A DNA stretch of 64,000 nucleotides from the NCBI GenBank assembly GCA_049889695.1, contig JBMHCX010000016.1, positions 35,522 to 99,521 of the forward strand, in the 5' to 3' direction. A program made the position numbers and the translations under genes. Below, piece after piece: positions 1-8,730 of this stretch (position 1 is its first letter; each line of letters starts with the position of its first letter). Origin of the DNA: WTJH01 sp049889695. GTDB lineage: Bacteria; Bacteroidota; Bacteroidia; Flavobacteriales; Flavobacteriaceae. Under the pieces are notes generated by a model. That model did no database searches. It was given only the letters and a program-made list of their open reading frames with translations, and was not told the origin of the DNA.

Positions 1-302
1 AGTGTCTGATCAAAAGAGCCTCCTCGGATATACAAATCAGCTTGCATCCCTTGAATACCTCTTCTACGAATATCTATTCCGGCAACATTTTGCAATAATT
101 CCGCTAGGGATTGTGCACCACTTTGCTGAATATCTTCTTTGGATACGATGCTGATGTTTCGAGCATCATCGGAAAAAGGGATTTCTATTCGACTACTTTG
201 TAGAATAACTTCGTTGAGAACAGAGGTAACCTGTCTGGTTTCGACAGCATAACCCAACATCATTTGTAGCCCTAAAAGGCCACTTAAAATCATTTTTTGC
301 AT
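1..302 (-). CDS. TonB-dependent receptor, N-terminal part (cut by window edge)
   Basis: The minus-strand frame opens with ATG at 302-300 and stays open for 100 codons to base 1, so only the N-terminus is present. Residues 1-19 form a hydrophobic signal peptide. From about residue 28 there is a TonB-box-like stretch (NEVILQSSRI), then a plug domain with the family pattern IVSKEDIQQ (about 52-60), LAELLQNVAGIDIRRRG (66-82) and YIRGG (91-95). Such proteins are outer-membrane beta-barrels that import iron complexes, cobalamin or other large ligands with TonB/ExbBD energy. The plug resembles BtuB/siderophore-type receptors, but the substrate cannot be told from this fragment. It lies 49 bases downstream of atpC on the same strand. 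A second in-frame ATG (293-291) is a possible start. Confidence 0.85.
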   Translation of the reverse strand, partial: MQKMILSGLLGLQMMLGYAVETRQVTSVLNEVILQSSRIEIPFSDDARNISIVSKEDIQQSGAQSLAELLQNVAGIDIRRRGIQGMQADLYIRGGSFDQT

Positions 303-351
303 GGGTATTCGCTTTAAACGTTTATATCCACGTACGTACGCCTCACTAAAC

Positions 352-633
352 TTAGGCGTCTGCCAAAAGAATAAGTTTATTGTTTTGAAGCTCGACCGTC
401 CCACCAGTGATAGTAAAACGCACTCTTGACGCATCCTGTTGTTGGAATATAGCCTGTTGCTCTTCTGACAACTCTAGTGCTCCTTCAATCACAACATCTC
501 CCTGTTTGAGGGTAGAAACGATAGGAGCATGATTATTGAGTATCTGAAAAATACCAGCTGACCCAGGAACGGTAACTGAATCTACTTCACCCTGAAAAAG
601 CGTAGCCTCTGGGGAAACAATTTCTAAATACAT
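352..633 (-). CDS. atpC: F-type ATP synthase epsilon subunit
   Basis: Epsilon subunit of the F1 part of the H+ (or Na+) ATP synthase, part of the central stalk with gamma. The 93 residues cover only the N-terminal beta-sandwich (MYLEIVSPE, then the VPGSAGIFQILNNHAP signature at about 22-37). The C-terminal two-helix domain of the roughly 135-residue E. coli protein, which in other bacteria inhibits ATP hydrolysis, is missing; short epsilon subunits are usual in Bacteroidota. The gene lies 3 bases after atpD and is surely cotranscribed with it. The other ATP synthase genes are not in this window, in line with the split atp clusters of this phylum. Confidence 0.96.
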   Translation of the reverse strand: MYLEIVSPEATLFQGEVDSVTVPGSAGIFQILNNHAPIVSTLKQGDVVIEGALELSEEQQAIFQQQDASRVRFTITGGTVELQNNKLILLADA

Positions 634-636
634 ATT

Positions 637-2148
637 CTAGATTTCAGCTAACATTTTTTCTCCTGCTTCTATTGCTTCCTCAATTGTACCTTTAAGGTTG
701 AAAGCAGCTTCTGGCAGATGATCCAATTCTCCGTCCATAATCATATTAAAGCCTTTGATGGTTTCTTTAATATCTACGAGGACACCTGGAATACCTGTAA
801 ATTGCTCCGCTACATGGAAGGGCTGTGAAAGGAATCGTTGTACTCGACGAGCTCTTCCTACAGCTAATTTATCTTCCTCAGAAAGCTCTTCCATCCCGAG
901 GATGGCAATGATATCCTGAAGTTCTTTATATCGCTGTAGCAACTCTTTAACACGTTGCGCACAGTTGTAGTGGTCGTCTCCTAGTATTTCAGCAGTTAAA
1001 ATTCGAGAAGTAGAATCCAGTGGGTCTACTGCTGGGTAGATTCCAAGCTCTGCAATCTTTCTGGAAAGTACAGTGGTGGCATCCAAGTGAGCAAAGGTGG
1101 TTGCTGGTGCGGGGTCTGTTAAGTCATCCGCCGGGACATATACCGCTTGTACAGAAGTAATAGATCCTTTTTTAGTAGAAGTAATTCTCTCCTGCATCGC
1201 TCCCATTTCTGTTGCCAAAGTAGGTTGGTATCCTACGGCAGAAGGCATACGTCCTAGAAGGGCGGATACTTCAGATCCTGCTTGCGTGAAACGGAAGATA
1301 TTATCAACAAAGAAAAGAACGTCTTTTCCCTGACCGTCTCCGGCACCGTCTCGGAAATATTCTGCTACTGTAAGTCCAGAAAGCGCAACTCTAGCACGTG
1401 CTCCTGGAGGCTCATTCATCTGTCCAAAAACGAAGGTCGCCTTAGATTCTTTCATGGCAGCATGGTCCACTTTTTGTAGATCCCATCCTCCTTCTTCCAT
1501 GGAGTGCAAGAAGTCATCGCCATATTTGATAATTCCAGACTCAAGCATCTCACGAAGTAAGTCGTTCCCTTCTCGGGTACGCTCTCCAACGCCTGCGAAT
1601 ACAGAGAGTCCTCCGTGTCCTTTTGCAATATTGTTGATCAGTTCTTGAATCAGAACCGTTTTTCCTACTCCGGCACCACCAAAGAGACCAATTTTACCTC
1701 CTTTGGCGTAGGGTTCAATAAGATCAATTACTTTAATCCCTGTAAAGAGTACTTCTGTTGAAGTAGAAAGTTCTTCGAAGGAAGGGGCTTCACGGTGAAT
1801 TGGCAATCCTTGATCTCCTTCTTTGGGGAGTTCTTCAAGACCGTCGATGGCATTTCCGACAACATTGAATAATCGTCCGTTGACATCCTCGCCAATAGGC
1901 ATCTGGATGGGGCTACCTTTAGCGACCACTTCAACTCCACGGCTCAGACCGTCGGTAGAATCCATGGAAATGGTTCGGACCGTATCTTCTCCAATATGCG
2001 ATTGAACTTCTAGTACTAAGGAACTTCCGTCGGGACGCTCGATAGACAATGCGTCATAAATTTTTGGAAGTTCAGCGTCTTGAGAGTTGAATTTTACGTC
2101 TACAACTGGACCGATGATTTGCGCTACTTGGCCTTTATTTGTTGCCAT
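637..2148 (-). CDS. atpD: F-type ATP synthase beta subunit
   Basis: Catalytic subunit of F1 (503 residues from the chosen start). The P-loop GGAGVGKT lies at 157-164, the catalytic glutamate and following arginine in GERTREGNDL at about 189-198, the Walker B stretch LFFVDN near 279, and the ATP synthase signature PAVDPLDSTS further on. The frame is open upstream to 2184 but that first codon is a TTG that lies inside a TAnnTTTG promoter box (2189-2182). The start is therefore placed at the ATG at 2148, which gives the family N-terminus MATNKGQVAQIIGPVVDVKF. First gene of an atpD-atpC unit. No departure from the family is seen. Confidence 0.98.
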   Translation of the reverse strand: MATNKGQVAQIIGPVVDVKFNSQDAELPKIYDALSIERPDGSSLVLEVQSHIGEDTVRTISMDSTDGLSRGVEVVAKGSPIQMPIGEDVNGRLFNVVGNAIDGLEELPKEGDQGLPIHREAPSFEELSTSTEVLFTGIKVIDLIEPYAKGGKIGLFGGAGVGKTVLIQELINNIAKGHGGLSVFAGVGERTREGNDLLREMLESGIIKYGDDFLHSMEEGGWDLQKVDHAAMKESKATFVFGQMNEPPGARARVALSGLTVAEYFRDGAGDGQGKDVLFFVDNIFRFTQAGSEVSALLGRMPSAVGYQPTLATEMGAMQERITSTKKGSITSVQAVYVPADDLTDPAPATTFAHLDATTVLSRKIAELGIYPAVDPLDSTSRILTAEILGDDHYNCAQRVKELLQRYKELQDIIAILGMEELSEEDKLAVGRARRVQRFLSQPFHVAEQFTGIPGVLVDIKETIKGFNMIMDGELDHLPEAAFNLKGTIEEAIEAGEKMLAEI

Positions 2149-2181
2149 ATGAGTGATTTCTAAAGGTGATTTAATCGAATG

Positions 2182-2189
2182 CAAAGATA
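2182..2189 (-). promoter_or_regulatory. Candidate -7 box of the atpD-atpC promoter
   Basis: On the minus strand this reads TATCTTTG, a perfect match to the Bacteroidota TAnnTTTG -7 consensus, 33 bases before the atpD ATG at 2148. No clear -33 TTG is seen. It overlaps the only alternative upstream start, which argues for the ATG at 2148. Confidence 0.55.
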
Positions 2190-2243
2190 GGGTCTTCTGT
2201 AAAATAGAAAACCAAAGGGCCTACTTTTTTTAAGGGACAAAAA

Positions 2244-2264
2244 AAGGGAGCTTTTAGCTCCCTT
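2244..2264 (-). terminator. Intrinsic terminator after the TonB receptor gene
   Basis: AAGGGAGC (2244-2251) pairs perfectly with GCTCCCTT (2257-2264) around a 5-base loop. On the minus strand the hairpin is followed by a run of seven T (2243-2237). It lies 25 bases beyond the stop codon of the 2289-5183 receptor gene, so it should end that transcript before atpD. Confidence 0.85.
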
Positions 2265-2288
2265 AATTTTTAATAATCGTCAGTTTTT

Positions 2289-5183
2289 TTAGGGTTGGAA
2301 AGTCAATCCTACAAAATAAGTCGATCCTATAAGTCCTGCACCAGGGCCTGAATTATATTCTTCTCCTAAGATGTTTGATCCTCCAACTTTCACCGACAGT
2401 TTGTTGAGATTGTAGGTGAGTTGAGCATCCAGCAAGTTTCGCTCAGGTACCATTCCGTCCGCGAATGAAGCTTCCCATAAGTAAGAGTCTATGTGGCGGA
2501 AATTTAATCCAAAGCCAACATTCTTAAAGAGGTCTTCTTTTCCTAATGAAAGCTTGTAAGTATTTTCAGGTGTATTAAAACCAGCTTCAAAGTCTGCATC
2601 CTGAGATTGGTCGAACTCAAATTCCGCATGTGTAATACTTAAACCAACGTCAAATCCTTTGATGGTAGTATCTAAACCAACATTGAATCCACTAGATTTT
2701 ACTTCAGCCGAAGTATTTGCTGTGATTGAATAAATAGTAAAATCTCCGTTTCCTAAAGCAGCTAAACTTGCTGGCACTGGTGTAGCCGCGAGAACTCCAG
2801 CAGGAATGTGGTTCGCTGTGTCAGCGAGATTAACACTTCCATAGTGAGGAGTGATGACATTATTAGCTGAAATGAAATTTTTGTATTCATTCATGTAGTA
2901 GCTAGCATCTACATAAAATGGACCAATTTTTCCACGGTACCCAATTTCATAAGCAGTAACTTCTTCTGGCTTGATTTCTGCAACAGTAGCCTTTTGAAGT
3001 AGCGTAGGATTAGCTGCTCCACCTGCAACAAATGCTTGTACTGATGTTGCCGTAAACGAATTGTCACGAACATTTACACCAGAGAGGGTATTAAATACGT
3101 TTATAGTCGGCACTAACTGAAACAATGGAGCCATTGCCGCAGTAACCGTTCTAGTCGTCGATCTAAATCGGTCAAAGTTGTCGGGTGCAGCTCCTAAGAG
3201 TGTTCCAATAGGGGTTTCTAAACCAATGTATTGATTTTGTGTTGTTGGATATCTGAAACCTGTCTGAAAAGATAAACGGAAGTTGTGGTTACGCGCTTCG
3301 TCTGGTGTCCAAACAAAAGAAACACGGGGAGAGTAATTCCCATCAAAGTTTTGGGCACCGTCATAGCGAATAGATCCTGTAAATTTCAAGTGATCGCCAA
3401 AGTTTCTTTGGGCCTGAACATATACACCGTATTCTGAAAAATCAATCTTACTTTCACGATCTGTAAATATACTTCCCTCTGAATTCAAGTTATAAGTTCT
3501 GTAAGAACCCCCAATCTGGAATTCTGCTAAACCAATCGCATCACCAAAGTTGTAATTTGCATCGAAGTGAGTCAATGATGTGTTATCCGTGAACTTCGAT
3601 CCGTCATAAAGGGGAGTTGAAGTAATCGTATCAAAAGCTGTGTTAAAGGCAGCACTTCCAACAGCTGGAAGTGTAGCATTTGCCGCGGCATAGGCAGCAG
3701 CATGAGCTTGGTCACCTGTTCCTCCCTGAGCTCTAGCGCCAATGTAAGTCCCTGCATACATCCCAAACCAATCCTCAGCAAAAGCCTGCGATAATTTGAT
3801 TCCAGTATTCACTGCATCGTATGCATTCCCAGAATCCTCTGAAGTAGTATATCCTCTTACAAAGAAATTTTTCCCTCTAAGTTCAAGTTTATGTTGTTGC
3901 ATAGAGAAGTCTTTGAGGATATATCGGCTGGCTCCTTGATAAATAGAATTACCCATTCCTAATTTTGACACCAAGCTTAGTTCTGTATTCTCTGAAAGCT
4001 TAAAGTGGATAGAAGCATCTACTTTAGTACTTGTCGCATCTCCATTGTAGAGTTGTTGTTCAGAATAACCAGGCATAGATACATTTACGCCTGCCGCAAG
4101 CGGTAGTGCAGGAGCAAGAGCAGCCGGTAGGAGACCTCTTTGAATCAAAGCTCCTCCGAAGGTTGCTACATCCAAGTTCGCCACGCCTAGAGCAGCTTCT
4201 CCGAGCGCTTGAAGGGTAACTTCATCTCCATATAGATTTAAACCGTTGAAAACTGTCTGGTTCCGACGAGAAGTCAATGCATCTGCGACACCAGCTCCTC
4301 GGTCTTCATACTGACGGAAGTCTGTAGCCGCCCATTCTTTTCCCTGATAATGAGAAACATTAAACTTTACTGCAAATTTGTCGCTAAGCTTAAAGGCCGC
4401 ACGAACAGCAACATCGTAATAAGTATTATCCCCATTATTGGAAGATGAGTTGATCCCTGTTTTAGCATATGCGCTCACTCCAGGACTATCAAAAGGACTC
4501 TTAGAACGCATGAATAAGATACCGTTGAATGCATTTGCCCCGTATAGAGCCGAAGAAGCTCCAGGAAGTAATTCCAAAGAAGCAACGTCTAATTGATTCA
4601 ATCCTAAGAGGTTACCTACGGCAAAGTTTAATCCAGGTGCCGCATTGTCCATCCCATCCACAAGTTGTAGGAAACGGGTGTTCGCAAAAGAGGCAAACCC
4701 ACGAGTATTTACTGAAGCAAATCCTATAGCAGAATAGTTAACATCTACTCCTTTAAGATTTTCTAGAGACGTATAAAAGTCAGGAGATGTAGCGTTTTGA
4801 ATGTCTTTTAAGCTTAAGCGCTCAACAGAAACTGGCGATTCTGCAATACGCTCAGGCGTTCTAGAAGCCGCAATAATAATTTCTTCAAGTTCGTTTTGCG
4901 CTTCCGTTAAAACAATGTTTAAGGCAGCATCGGCAGAAGTTACTTGAACTTCCTGCGTTTCAAAACCTACGGAACTTACTTTAATCGTAAAAGGTAGGGC
5001 AGAAGCTGTAGTAAAACTAAAGTTACCGTCAAAATCTGTCACCACACCTTCACCTTCCTGAATAAGCACGTTGGCTCCAGGAATAGGCTGGTTGTTGTTG
5101 TCATTAACTGTTCCTTTAATGGTCGTCTGAGCAAAAGCTAGCGTCACCGAAAAAACAGCTAAAAGTGTCCATAATTTTTTCAT
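2289..5183 (-). CDS. TonB-dependent receptor with carboxypeptidase-like regulatory domain
   Basis: Outer-membrane import receptor of 964 residues. Order of domains: Sec signal peptide (1-18, ending AFAQ); a CarboxypepD_reg-like beta-sandwich (about 20-95, with GTVNDNNNQPIPGANVLIQ and VTDFDGNFSF); a TonB box and plug (about 97-230, with EEIIIAASR, NTRGFASFANTRFLQLVDG and SALYGANAFNG); then a long beta-barrel that ends in an aromatic-rich strand (YFVGLTFQP). The layout is that of SusC/RagA-like and peptide or siderophore receptors of Bacteroidota. No SusD partner gene is next to it, so a glycan role is not supported; the substrate is unknown. The barrel has unusually alanine-rich loops near residues 340-365 and 490-530. 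It is a single-gene unit with its own terminator at 2244-2264. A weak -7 box with one mismatch lies near 5215-5222. Confidence 0.92.
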   Translation of the reverse strand: MKKLWTLLAVFSVTLAFAQTTIKGTVNDNNNQPIPGANVLIQEGEGVVTDFDGNFSFTTASALPFTIKVSSVGFETQEVQVTSADAALNIVLTEAQNELEEIIIAASRTPERIAESPVSVERLSLKDIQNATSPDFYTSLENLKGVDVNYSAIGFASVNTRGFASFANTRFLQLVDGMDNAAPGLNFAVGNLLGLNQLDVASLELLPGASSALYGANAFNGILFMRSKSPFDSPGVSAYAKTGINSSSNNGDNTYYDVAVRAAFKLSDKFAVKFNVSHYQGKEWAATDFRQYEDRGAGVADALTSRRNQTVFNGLNLYGDEVTLQALGEAALGVANLDVATFGGALIQRGLLPAALAPALPLAAGVNVSMPGYSEQQLYNGDATSTKVDASIHFKLSENTELSLVSKLGMGNSIYQGASRYILKDFSMQQHKLELRGKNFFVRGYTTSEDSGNAYDAVNTGIKLSQAFAEDWFGMYAGTYIGARAQGGTGDQAHAAAYAAANATLPAVGSAAFNTAFDTITSTPLYDGSKFTDNTSLTHFDANYNFGDAIGLAEFQIGGSYRTYNLNSEGSIFTDRESKIDFSEYGVYVQAQRNFGDHLKFTGSIRYDGAQNFDGNYSPRVSFVWTPDEARNHNFRLSFQTGFRYPTTQNQYIGLETPIGTLLGAAPDNFDRFRSTTRTVTAAMAPLFQLVPTINVFNTLSGVNVRDNSFTATSVQAFVAGGAANPTLLQKATVAEIKPEEVTAYEIGYRGKIGPFYVDASYYMNEYKNFISANNVITPHYGSVNLADTANHIPAGVLAATPVPASLAALGNGDFTIYSITANTSAEVKSSGFNVGLDTTIKGFDVGLSITHAEFEFDQSQDADFEAGFNTPENTYKLSLGKEDLFKNVGFGLNFRHIDSYLWEASFADGMVPERNLLDAQLTYNLNKLSVKVGGSNILGEEYNSGPGAGLIGSTYFVGLTFQP

Positions 5184-5259
5184 GTGATTTTTGTTTCTAT
5201 GTATTTAAGAATCGTAAATATAGTTAATTTGTTAAACAATAGTTAAACCCATAGCCAGT

Positions 5260-6162
5260 TTGAAACCAAATTTTGATCAAGTATTAATTCATTTTGATGC
5301 CAACCAACAGTCAGGACTCTATTGGATCTTGGCATTTATAATGTTTGGAGTAGCTCTTCAAATTCGTCTGGAGGACTTTAAACTATTGTGGATCCAACAA
5401 AAAAGCGTGTGGGCAGGATTGCTGAGTCAGTTTGTTCTTTTGCCCTTGCTCACCTTTGTTTTAGTTCGTTTAACGGAACCTCATCCTAGCCTTGCCTTGG
5501 GGATGTTCTTAGTTGCGGCATGCCCCGGTGGGAATATTTCAAATTTTATGAGCGCTCATGCGCAAGCCAACATTCCTCTTTCTGTTAGTTTAACGGCTTT
5601 TTCATCAGGGCTGGCCGTCTTTCTTACACCGTTGAATTTTATGTTTTACGCCTCTTTATACGAGCCCACAGCACTCCTGCTAACCAGTATTCATGTAGAT
5701 GGAAAAGAGCTTTTAAAACTGCAAGTCTTAATGCTCGTTTTACCCTTGTTTATAGGAATGTACCTCGCTCACAAATTCCACTCCATTGCCAAAAGCCTTG
5801 CGCGGGTTGTACATCCTTTATCCTTGGGAATTTTTATCCTGTTGGTGTCGGTCGCTTTTTGGAATAATCGAGAGTTGTTTCTCGAGCACTTTGAAGTGTT
5901 TTTCTTCTGGGTGTTGGTCCACAATGCGATAGCTTTGTGTAGTGGCTACGGCCTTGGTTTAGGCTTTGGATTAGATAAAAACAGTTGTCGTACATTGGCT
6001 ATAGAAACGGGCATTCAAAATTCGGGATTGGGACTAGTCATCGTTTTTTCGTTCTTTAGTCAATTAGGGGGAATGGCCATGATAACTGCCTGGTGGGGGA
6101 TTTGGCACATCATTTCTGGTCTTGCTATTTCCACTAATTTTAGATATCGACCGCTTCGCTGA
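5260..6162 (+). CDS. Bile acid:sodium symporter (BASS) family transporter
   Basis: Integral membrane protein of 300 residues with eight to ten hydrophobic segments. The features are those of the BASS/SBF family: MFGVALQIRLEDF near the first helix, a glycine-proline-rich CPGGNISNFMSAHAQAN stretch at about 88-104, and ETGIQNSGLGL at about 248-258. Members are sodium-coupled carriers of organic anions; in bacteria the substrate is often a keto acid such as pantoate or pyruvate, and it cannot be told here. The start is a TTG at 5260, because the first in-frame ATG (5341) would cut into the first membrane helix; an in-frame stop lies at 5233. It is followed 6 bases later by the acyltransferase gene, probably in one transcript. 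Confidence 0.85.
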   Translation: MKPNFDQVLIHFDANQQSGLYWILAFIMFGVALQIRLEDFKLLWIQQKSVWAGLLSQFVLLPLLTFVLVRLTEPHPSLALGMFLVAACPGGNISNFMSAHAQANIPLSVSLTAFSSGLAVFLTPLNFMFYASLYEPTALLLTSIHVDGKELLKLQVLMLVLPLFIGMYLAHKFHSIAKSLARVVHPLSLGIFILLVSVAFWNNRELFLEHFEVFFFWVLVHNAIALCSGYGLGLGFGLDKNSCRTLAIETGIQNSGLGLVIVFSFFSQLGGMAMITAWWGIWHIISGLAISTNFRYRPLR

Positions 6163-6168
6163 TTATTT

Positions 6169-7191
6169 ATGACGTACCGCATATTTAGATTCTTCTTCCG
6201 TCTTTATTTTCGCATTTATTTTGGGAAAATACAGGTGTTTGGTGCAGATAAAATTCCCCCAAATGCTGGGGTGTTACTGAGTCCCAATCATCAGAATGCT
6301 CTGATTGACCCGCTTGTTATTGCCGTATGTCTGCAACAGCCGATTTATTTTTTTACCCGTGGGGATGTTTTCGTCCCATTAGTCAAGGGTCTATTTAAGC
6401 GTTTGCAATTACTTCCAGTTTATCGCATCCGCAATGGCTTTTCCAGCTTAAAAAAAAATAAAGACACCTTCGCGCGTGGAGCACAACTGTTATCCGGAGG
6501 GGAAAAGGTGGTTATGTTTTCTGAAGGTCTACATCATTTAGAACACTACCTATATCCAATTTCCAAGGGGAGCAGTCGTTTTGTATTGGAGGCCCAGCAA
6601 AAAACTAGCCGCCCCATATTCATGCTCCCTGTCGGCATCAATTATAGTCATCCTCATCGTGCTGGCGCTGCGATTCACCTTGTTTTTGGCGATCCAATAG
6701 CAGTTCCGAAGGAATCTACTCAACCACCTATAAGCCCTCAACGGATAAGATCCCTAAAGGAAGATTTGGAAGAGAAGATGCGCCAATGTTTATGGATTCC
6801 AGAAAAGTCGGAGGATTATCCTCTACAACTTCGACAATTAACCTATGCGTTGACGCGTAAATCTTTTGATGAGGTGAGGGGTTTGTTACAATATCCTTCA
6901 AAAGAGCTTCCAAAAAAGAGTCGAATATTCCCCATCGTAAAGTTTTTTGCGTGGATGAACTATCCTCCCGCTCTGTGGCTCAATAGGCAATGTCGTCAGT
7001 TGAAAGACCCCGTTTTTGAGGGAACTACACGACTAGCAGGGAGTCTTGTAGTCTATCCCATCTGGTGGTTTTCGACAGGACTTTTGGTTCATTATTTCTA
7101 CGGTTTTAAGACAGCAATAATAACGGCAGCAACCTTTGTATTAGCAAAACACATAGAAAATAAAATCAACATAAGAAAAGCAAATAATTAA
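6169..7191 (+). CDS. PlsC-like 1-acylglycerol-3-phosphate acyltransferase family protein
   Basis: Membrane-associated glycerolipid acyltransferase of 340 residues. The acyltransferase domain fills about residues 25-205: the His/Asp block NHQNALIDP (H41, D47), the glycine block FSEGLHH near 117-123 and LPVGINYSH near 149-157. The spacing between His and Asp is HX5D where the classic motif is HX4D; this spacing is common in related Bacteroidota proteins as far as I remember, but it is worth noting. The C-terminal third has two hydrophobic helices (about 285-330) and a basic tail. Likely role: acyl transfer to lysophospholipid or another membrane acceptor. It is placed behind the BASS transporter with a 6-base gap. 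Confidence 0.85.
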   Translation: MTYRIFRFFFRLYFRIYFGKIQVFGADKIPPNAGVLLSPNHQNALIDPLVIAVCLQQPIYFFTRGDVFVPLVKGLFKRLQLLPVYRIRNGFSSLKKNKDTFARGAQLLSGGEKVVMFSEGLHHLEHYLYPISKGSSRFVLEAQQKTSRPIFMLPVGINYSHPHRAGAAIHLVFGDPIAVPKESTQPPISPQRIRSLKEDLEEKMRQCLWIPEKSEDYPLQLRQLTYALTRKSFDEVRGLLQYPSKELPKKSRIFPIVKFFAWMNYPPALWLNRQCRQLKDPVFEGTTRLAGSLVVYPIWWFSTGLLVHYFYGFKTAIITAATFVLAKHIENKINIRKANN

Positions 7192-7278
7192 AGTGTCTGC
7201 ACCTTTTTATAGAGGATGAATACTCGCTCTTAGAGGAGTTTGGTTTGTAGCAGACCGGCTTATAATGGTAGTTTGAAT

Positions 7279-7286
7279 TACATTTG
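7279..7286 (+). promoter_or_regulatory. Candidate -7 box of the ypdA promoter
   Basis: TACATTTG, a perfect TAnnTTTG match, ends 6 bases before the ypdA ATG (7293). With the usual distance the transcript would start at or next to the start codon, giving a leaderless or nearly leaderless message. No good -33 box at the usual spacing. Confidence 0.5.
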
Positions 7287-7292
7287 TAGTCT

Positions 7293-8261
7293 ATGAAAGA
7301 TGTAATCATTATCGGAGCAGGACCAATAGGTCTGGCGTGTGGAATTGAAGCTCAGCAAAAAGGGCTGGATTATTTAATCTTAGAAAAAGGTCTTTTGGTC
7401 AATTCAATTTTTCACTACCCTCGCAACATGACCTTCTTTTCGACTTCCGACCATCTGGAAATAGGAAATGTTCCATTTATTTCACATCAGCCAAAACCAA
7501 CACGTAGCGAAGCCTTAGAATATTACAGGAGAGTTTGTCAACACTATCAGTTGGCACTGAAGCTATATGAAGGGGTTGAAGAAATTATCCCGGAGAAGTC
7601 AGGTTTTTTCGTTCGAACCGCCAAGGATTCCTATCGCGCTAAAAATATTGTCATTGCTTCAGGATTTTACGATCGCCCTTATTTGTTGAATGTTCCTGGC
7701 GAAGATTTACCCAAAGTGAAACACTATTACGATGAGCCTCATCCTTATTTTCACATGGATGTGGTCGTGGTGGGGGCGGCAAATTCAGCGGTCGATGTGG
7801 CATTGGAAACCTATCGCAAAGGGGCCAAAAGTGTCACCATGATTATTCGAGAATCAGAGATCGGAAAAAACGTCAAATATTGGGCTCGTCCAGATATTGT
7901 TAACCGTATTCAAGAAGGGAGTATACAAGCCTATTTCAATGCTGAAATCGATCAAATATTTCCGGATCGTGTAGCATTTACGACCCCTCAGGGGCAACAA
8001 ACGATCCCGAACGATTTTGTTTTAGCCATGACAGGGTATCAGCCGCATTTCCAAATGCTCGAAAGTTTATCAGTTCAATTTCAGGAGGATGCCTACCGAA
8101 CACCCATCTACGATACCCAAACCATGGAGTCCACGACTGCGGGTGTCTACTTAGCTGGAGTTGTGTGTGGAGGGTTAAAAACGAACAAGTGGTTTATTGA
8201 AAATTCGAGAGAACACGCCCCGAAGATTATCGACCATATTGCACAAAAAATATCAGATTAG
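7293..8261 (+). CDS. ypdA: YpdA family bacillithiol disulfide reductase-like flavoprotein
   Basis: FAD- and NADPH-binding oxidoreductase of 322 residues. The FAD-binding GAGPIG lies at 8-13 and a second Rossmann motif, VVVGAANSAVD, near 154-164; AMTGYQPHF and GVYLAGVVCGG lie in the C-terminal FAD-binding region. The protein lacks a CxxC redox pair, which separates it from thioredoxin reductases and fits YpdA. In Firmicutes, YpdA (Bdr) reduces oxidised bacillithiol; flavobacteria also make bacillithiol, so that role is likely here, but no bsh gene is in this window. The gene has its own -7 box and overlaps the convergent DinB gene by 9 bases. Confidence 0.87.
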   Translation: MKDVIIIGAGPIGLACGIEAQQKGLDYLILEKGLLVNSIFHYPRNMTFFSTSDHLEIGNVPFISHQPKPTRSEALEYYRRVCQHYQLALKLYEGVEEIIPEKSGFFVRTAKDSYRAKNIVIASGFYDRPYLLNVPGEDLPKVKHYYDEPHPYFHMDVVVVGAANSAVDVALETYRKGAKSVTMIIRESEIGKNVKYWARPDIVNRIQEGSIQAYFNAEIDQIFPDRVAFTTPQGQQTIPNDFVLAMTGYQPHFQMLESLSVQFQEDAYRTPIYDTQTMESTTAGVYLAGVVCGGLKTNKWFIENSREHAPKIIDHIAQKISD

Positions 8262-8726
8262 TTTCGCAAGTGCCAATACCGATCCTATATGTATCCCATC
8301 GTGGAATCCAGCAAACGCAACAGCTTTTTCAATAGAATCGATCGTGAAATTGGTTGAAGTAGTATAACTGGAATACTGCTTGAAAAAATCATTCTCATCC
8401 AAATCCTTTTTTAGCTGTAACAAGCTTTCTGTAAACAAGTTTTTTAACTCCTCTACTTTAGTTGCTGAAACGTCTTCGGTGGGTTTGGTGCCCTTTCGAA
8501 AATTATCGATCCAATACCCATCCAATGGAATAGGTTGTTTGGCAATAGCATAGGTCAATAACATTCGTGTAGCCAGACAATGTCCGATGTTCCAGACGAT
8601 GTTATTATTGAATCCTGCAGGGATACGATTCAACTGATCGTTGTCGAACCGATCGAGTAATTTGACGAATAACTGCTGGTTATGTTGCCAAATTTCGAGC
8701 GATTGTTGCAGGGAAGTTTCGATCAT
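8253..8726 (-). CDS. DinB family protein
   Basis: Four-helix-bundle protein of 157 residues of the DinB/YfiT-like superfamily. The three expected metal-binding histidines are visible: WNIGHCLATR near residue 49 and HDGIHIG near 142-146. Members are metal-dependent; some are bacillithiol or mycothiol S-transferases, and others have no known function. Being next to ypdA (convergent, 9-base overlap), a link to bacillithiol chemistry is possible but is only an inference. It follows the DUF4270 gene by 4 bases on the same strand, so it is probably the last gene of the GT5-DUF4270-DinB unit. Confidence 0.85.
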   Translation of the reverse strand: MIETSLQQSLEIWQHNQQLFVKLLDRFDNDQLNRIPAGFNNNIVWNIGHCLATRMLLTYAIAKQPIPLDGYWIDNFRKGTKPTEDVSATKVEELKNLFTESLLQLKKDLDENDFFKQYSSYTTSTNFTIDSIEKAVAFAGFHDGIHIGSVLALAKLI

Positions 8727-8730
8727 AGGA

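Noticed and set aside
331..341. CGTACGTACG near the window start, seen as a possible operator
   Set aside because: A short self-complementary run in a 49-base gap with nothing else to support it.
2149..2184. Longer atpD start at 2184
   Set aside because: The start would be a TTG inside a perfect -7 box, and the added 12 residues do not fit the family.
2289..5183. SusC/SusD glycan-utilisation locus
   Set aside because: The receptor has a SusC-like N-terminus but there is no SusD gene, no glycoside hydrolase and no sensor nearby.
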